A DNA stretch of 64,000 bases from Curtobacterium sp. GC_Cur_3. Its GTDB lineage: Bacteria; Actinomycetota; Actinomycetes; Actinomycetales; Microbacteriaceae. Below the pieces are notes generated by a model. It did no database searches, had not been told where the DNA came from, and was given only the letters and a program-made list of their open reading frames with translations. Positions 60,888 through 64,000 of the stretch are shown here, piece after piece. Made by a program: the position numbers and the translations under genes. Location: NCBI RefSeq assembly GCF_026544205.1, contig NZ_JALNUI010000004.1, positions 1 to 64,000 of the forward strand. The letters run 5' to 3'. The number at the start of each line of letters is the position of its first letter. Within the stretch, counting starts at the first letter, position 1.

Positions 60888-62219
60888 TCAGTTCGCGTTC
60901 GGGTGCAGCGCGTCGTAGCGGCGGAAGGACGGCACGAGCCGCAGGAGCAGCGCGACGAGGCCGATGATCGCGACGCCGCCCAGGATCGGCGGCACCGCGA
61001 TCCCGGCGGCGACGACGAGCCCGGCGTAGAGGTCACCGACGCGTGGCCCGCCCGTGACGACCACGGTGAAGATGCCCTGCAGTCGGCCCCGCATGCCGTC
61101 GGGGGACGCGGCCTGCAGGATCGTGTTGCGGAAGACGGAGCTGACGTTGTCGGCACCGCCCGCGACGGCGAGGAACACCGCGGCGGCGCCGAGGGCCGGC
61201 AGGATGCCGGTGCTGAAGGACTCGCCAGCGCGGCCGCCGAGCACGTGGGCCAGCGCCACCACGACGCCGAACGCCGAGATCGCCCCGCCGTAGACGGTGA
61301 TCGCCCAGCCGACGGCCTCGCCCTGGCGGCGGACGTGGCCGAGCGGGCCGGAGAACACGCTCGAGAGCAGCGCCCCGATCGCGTACGCGGCCGTCAGGGT
61401 GCCGACGGTGATGGCCCCGCCGCCGATGACCAGCGCGCCGATCGCGGGGAAGAGCACCCGCGGCTGGCCGAACGTCATCGCGATGATGTCCAGCACGAAC
61501 GTCATCGTGATGTTCCGCGACCCGCGGAGGAACCGCGCTCCCTCGACCAGGGAGCTGAGCCCCGGGCGGAGGGCCCCCTGGTCGGCAGCCATCCTCGGCA
61601 GGGTGAACACCCCGAGGAAGGCGCAGGTGAAGAGCACGACGTCGATCGTGTAGGTCGGGGCGAAGCCGACGGTGGCGATGAGGACACCGGCGATCGCGGG
61701 GCCGACGGTGACCTGGAAGCCGGACGCGATGCCGCCGAGGGCGCTCGCCGCTGGGAGCAGGTCGGTGCCGACGAGCCGCGGCACGATCGCGGAGCGCGAG
61801 GCCCCGCTCACGGTCGCCGCGACCGCGTTCACCGTCGCGAGCAGGTAGAGCAGGGCGACGCTGTGCAGCCCGAGCCAGGAGTGCGTGGCGATCAGCGCGA
61901 CGGCGACCCAGGCGACGATCGAGGACACCAGGGCCACGGTGCGGCGGTCGAAGGCGTCGGCGAGCATCCCGCCGTACAGCCCGGCGACGATCATCGGCAG
62001 CAGCGCGATCACGCCCACGAGTGACACCGCGAAGGTGGAGCTGGTGATGTCGTAGACCTCGAGGCCGACGGCGACGGTGGTCATCTGCGTGCCGATGCCG
62101 GCGATCGCCGTGCCGGCCCAGAGTCGGGCGAACGCGGGGGACCGTCGGAGCGGCGTGAGGTCGGCGAACAGGCGGCGCGGCGGTGCGGGCGTGTCCTGCG
62201 GGGGAGTCGGTGGTGTCAC
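60888..62219 (-). CDS. MFS transporter, EntS-like exporter family
   Basis: Proton-driven efflux protein, 443 residues with about twelve hydrophobic segments. The loop between segments 2 and 3 is GGMLADAFDRRTV, the MFS motif A region. LWAGTAIAGIGTQMTTVAVGLEVYDIT at the N-terminus and SAIVPRLVGTDLLPAASALGG are typical of the EntS/MFS-3 group, whose members export siderophores or drugs. The substrate is unknown. GTG 62219 is the start. It is divergent from the FKBP gene. Confidence 0.9.
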   Translation of the reverse strand: MTPPTPPQDTPAPPRRLFADLTPLRRSPAFARLWAGTAIAGIGTQMTTVAVGLEVYDITSSTFAVSLVGVIALLPMIVAGLYGGMLADAFDRRTVALVSSIVAWVAVALIATHSWLGLHSVALLYLLATVNAVAATVSGASRSAIVPRLVGTDLLPAASALGGIASGFQVTVGPAIAGVLIATVGFAPTYTIDVVLFTCAFLGVFTLPRMAADQGALRPGLSSLVEGARFLRGSRNITMTFVLDIIAMTFGQPRVLFPAIGALVIGGGAITVGTLTAAYAIGALLSSVFSGPLGHVRRQGEAVGWAITVYGGAISAFGVVVALAHVLGGRAGESFSTGILPALGAAAVFLAVAGGADNVSSVFRNTILQAASPDGMRGRLQGIFTVVVTGGPRVGDLYAGLVVAAGIAVPPILGGVAIIGLVALLLRLVPSFRRYDALHPNAN

Positions 62220-62288
62220 GGTGGAACCATTCTGCGGCCTGGAGGGGTGCTGCGTCTGCTCCGTGCGCGGTCTGGTTGACTTGCCGAC

Positions 62289-62660
62289 ATGACTGACCTG
62301 AACAGCAAGCCCGAGTTCGACGCGCCCGAGGGCCCGGCCCCCACCGACCTCGTCATCACCGACATCGTCGAGGGCTCCGGCGACGAGGCCACGGCCGGCT
62401 CGACCGTCAAGGTGCACTACGCCGGCGTCGAGTACGAGTCCGGCGAGGAGTTCGACAGCTCCTGGGGCCGTGGCGAGCCGATCGACTTCCCGCTCGCGGC
62501 GCTCGTCCGCGGCTGGCAGGAGGGCATCCCCGGCATGAAGGTCGGCGGGCGCCGCAAGCTCGTCGTGCCGCCGGAGCTCGCCTACGGCCCGGCCGGCGGC
62601 GGACACTTCCTCTCCGGCAAGACCCTGATCTTCGTCATCGACCTGCTCGGCGTCCGCTGA
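62289..62660 (+). CDS. FKBP-type peptidyl-prolyl cis-trans isomerase
   Basis: Cytoplasmic prolyl isomerase, 123 residues. The FKBP fold motifs are VKVHYAGVEYESGEEFDSSW, the PIDFPLAALVRGWQEGIPGM block and VGGRRKLVVPPELAYGPAG, with ligand-site Asp, Phe, Trp and Tyr in place. The last strand is TLIFVIDLLGV. No signal peptide. The stop overlaps the next start by one base (TGATG), so it is coupled to the aldo/keto reductase. Confidence 0.95.
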   Translation: MTDLNSKPEFDAPEGPAPTDLVITDIVEGSGDEATAGSTVKVHYAGVEYESGEEFDSSWGRGEPIDFPLAALVRGWQEGIPGMKVGGRRKLVVPPELAYGPAGGGHFLSGKTLIFVIDLLGVR

Positions 62661-63505
62661 TGACGTCCGGTGCGCCCGTCGCCCCGACCGTCGAGCTGAA
62701 CGACGGGCACCGGATGCCGGTGCTCGGCCTCGGCACGTACTCGCTCGACGGCGACGAGGGCGCCGCGGTGATCGGCACGGCCATCGCCAGCGGCTACCGC
62801 CTGCTCGACACAGCGCTGAACTACGGCAACGAGGACGCGGTGGGCCGAGCGGTCCGCGACGCCGACGTCCCGCGTGACGAGCTCTTCGTCACGTCGAAGC
62901 TGCCGGGGCGCCACCACGGCTACGACGAGGCGCACCGGTCGATCGACGAGACCCTCGGCAACCTGGGGCTCGACCACGTCGACCTGTACCTGATCCACTG
63001 GCCGAACCCGTCGGTGGACGAGTTCGTCGAGACGTGGAAGGCGTTCGTGGACCTCCGTGACAGCGGCAAGGTCCGCTCGATCGGTGTCTCGAACTTCACG
63101 CCGGCGCACCTCGACCGGATCACCGACGCGACCGGTGTCGCGCCGGCCGTCAACCAGGTCGAGCTGCACCCGTACTTCCCGCAGGCCGCCCTGCGCGCCG
63201 TGCACGCCGAGCGCGGGATCGTCACCGAGAGCTGGAGCCCGCTCGCGAAGCAGTCGGAGCTCCTGACCGAGGCCCCGGTCCTCGCTGCCGCGAAGGCCCA
63301 CGGGGTCACGCCCGGCCAGGTCGTGCTCCGTTGGCACGTCCAGCTCGGTGCCGTCCCGGTGCCGAAGTCCGGCGACGCCGACCGCCAGCGCGAGAACCTC
63401 GACGTGTTCGGGTTCGAGCTCACGGGCGACGAGGTCGCGGCGATCTCCGGCCTCGAGCGCGGACGTCTCTGGGACGGCGACCCGGACACGCACGAGGAGA
63501 TGTAG
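62660..63505 (+). CDS. Aldo/keto reductase
   Basis: NADPH-dependent carbonyl reductase, 281 residues, substrate unknown. The catalytic tetrad is Asp50 and Tyr55 in LLDTALNYGNED, Lys80 in FVTSKLPG and His113 in YLIHWPNP. VRSIGVSNFTPAHLDRI and the C-terminal VPVPKSGDADRQRENLDVF supply the cofactor site. It closely resembles 2,5-diketo-gluconate reductase-like bacterial enzymes. It is translationally linked to the FKBP gene. Confidence 0.94.
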   Translation: MTSGAPVAPTVELNDGHRMPVLGLGTYSLDGDEGAAVIGTAIASGYRLLDTALNYGNEDAVGRAVRDADVPRDELFVTSKLPGRHHGYDEAHRSIDETLGNLGLDHVDLYLIHWPNPSVDEFVETWKAFVDLRDSGKVRSIGVSNFTPAHLDRITDATGVAPAVNQVELHPYFPQAALRAVHAERGIVTESWSPLAKQSELLTEAPVLAAAKAHGVTPGQVVLRWHVQLGAVPVPKSGDADRQRENLDVFGFELTGDEVAAISGLERGRLWDGDPDTHEEM

Positions 63506-63541
63506 CGAGCCGCAGCACCACGGACCGCGGCGTCAGCCCGA

Positions 63542-63575
63542 GGGACAGGGGGACTACACTGGATACCCCTGTCCC
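63542..63575. promoter_or_regulatory. Inverted repeat around the helR-like promoter
   Basis: GGGACAGGGG (63542-63551) and CCCCTGTCCC (63566-63575) are perfect 10-bp inverted arms. The 14-base centre contains TACACT (63555-63560), the likely -10 box. A protein bound here would cover the promoter; alternatively the right arm could fold in the leader RNA. It does not match the published rifamycin-associated element as I remember it. Confidence 0.7.
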
Positions 63576-63587
63576 GAAGGGTTGCGT

Positions 63588-64000
63588 GTGTCCGAACCGA
63601 CCGAGATCGACCGCGAGCGAACGTACGTCGACGGACTCTTCGTCCGCCTCGACGAGCTGACCGCCGAGGCCGAACAGCGCCTCGCTGAGACCCGCCGTCA
63701 GGCCGTCGGCGGGAACCACCAGAGCCGCAGCGAACGCGATGCCTTCGCCCGGCTGTACGAGGACACCATCCACACGCTCGAGCGTGTCGGCGACCGGCTC
63801 GTGTTCGGCCGGCTCGAGGTCGCGGACCCGCCCGCCGACGAGTCCGCCTTCCGGTACATCGGCCGCGTGGGCCTCCGCGACGCCGAGCACCGCCCGCTGC
63901 TCCTCGACTGGCGTGTGCCCGGGGCCAGCGCCTTCTACCAGGCCACCGCCGCGTACCCGATGGGCATGCGCGCCCGCCGGCACCTCTCGCTCGAGGGCCG
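63588..64000 (+). CDS. HelR/HelD-like RNA polymerase recycling ATPase (N-terminal part)
   Basis: Begins a UvrD-like superfamily 1 motor that releases stalled RNA polymerase, and in actinobacteria can protect it from rifamycins. Only about 137 residues are in the window. RERTYVDGLFVRLDELTAEA is the N-terminal coiled-coil arm that reaches into polymerase. RSERDAFARLYEDTIHTLER, FRYIGRVGLRDAEHRPLLLD and WRVPGASAFYQATAAYPMGM match HelR proteins. The ATPase motifs lie beyond the edge. GTG 63588 is preceded by GAAGGG. An inverted repeat spans its promoter. Confidence 0.85.
   Translation, partial: MSEPTEIDRERTYVDGLFVRLDELTAEAEQRLAETRRQAVGGNHQSRSERDAFARLYEDTIHTLERVGDRLVFGRLEVADPPADESAFRYIGRVGLRDAEHRPLLLDWRVPGASAFYQATAAYPMGMRARRHLSLEG

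Noticed and set aside
63542-63575. Rifamycin-associated element for helR
   Set aside because: The arms do not resemble the GGGGCTTGC-type sequence known for that element; only the position is similar.
1-64000. Prophage, integrative element or insertion sequence
   Set aside because: No integrase, transposase, phage structural gene or flanking target duplication was found; gene order is core-genome-like throughout.

Overview
The window is high-GC chromosomal DNA (roughly 70 percent G+C by eye) from a Gram-positive actinobacterium. GTG and TTG starts are common, many -10 boxes sit 6-7 bases from a start codon (leaderless mRNAs), there is an actinobacterial ileS T-box leader, SOS boxes read TCGAAC-N4-GTTCGA, and a mycobacterial-type imuA'-imuB-dnaE2 cassette is present. 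Gene order and protein flavour suggest Microbacteriaceae, possibly Curtobacterium-like; that is inference. I see no prophage, integrase, transposase or CRISPR array.

Layout. 1-5.2 kb: a minus-strand oligopeptide ABC operon (lipoprotein, two permeases, fused double ATPase cut by the window edge) with a divergent TetR regulator. 5.8-12.7 kb: a cation diffusion facilitator, then T-box-controlled ileS, folC, a DUF4233 membrane protein and ndk. 12.8-14.4 kb: a DsbA-like thiol oxidoreductase and a VKOR-family partner. 14.7-26.6 kb: the conserved actinobacterial block rne, membrane protein, DUF4031, rplU, rpmA, obg, proB, proA, a small membrane protein, nadD, a disordered anchored protein, rsfS and tRNA-Ala(GGC). 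26.7-35.1 kb: galM-like epimerase, pabB, then the SOS mutasome operon imuA'-imuB-dnaE2 under two perfect LexA-type boxes. 35.3-45.2 kb: a two-component system, a small hypothetical protein, an FUSC-type transporter, a phosphotransferase, a SNF2-family helicase with a long leader, a mycoredoxin-like protein and a CYTH-CHAD protein. 45.3-57.3 kb: a prolyl oligopeptidase and Fic protein pair, an amidohydrolase, a PabC-like lyase, a NUDIX hydrolase, membrane proteins, an Na+/H+ antiporter and a Pit phosphate transporter with a small partner. 57.3-64 kb: a 184-bp tandem repeat array, aspartase, a YihY/BrkB protein, an MFS exporter, an FKBP, an aldo/keto reductase and the start of a HelR/HelD-like RNA polymerase recycling ATPase.

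The least expected content is repetitive. Several families of long palindromes occur between genes and also inside reading frames without breaking them. Family P (GTGCGAGGTTGCACAC type) lies in the linker of the ABC double ATPase, and a related palindrome lies in the tail of a permease. Family Q (GGAGGCTCGTGGC hairpins) lies downstream of several genes. Families P and Q are joined in the array at 57336-57978, which has an exact 184-bp period and 3.5 copies. A third, 112-bp repeat family occurs at 40451-40652, with a relative near 59535. These look like an undescribed composite palindromic repeat system and are the main item for follow-up.
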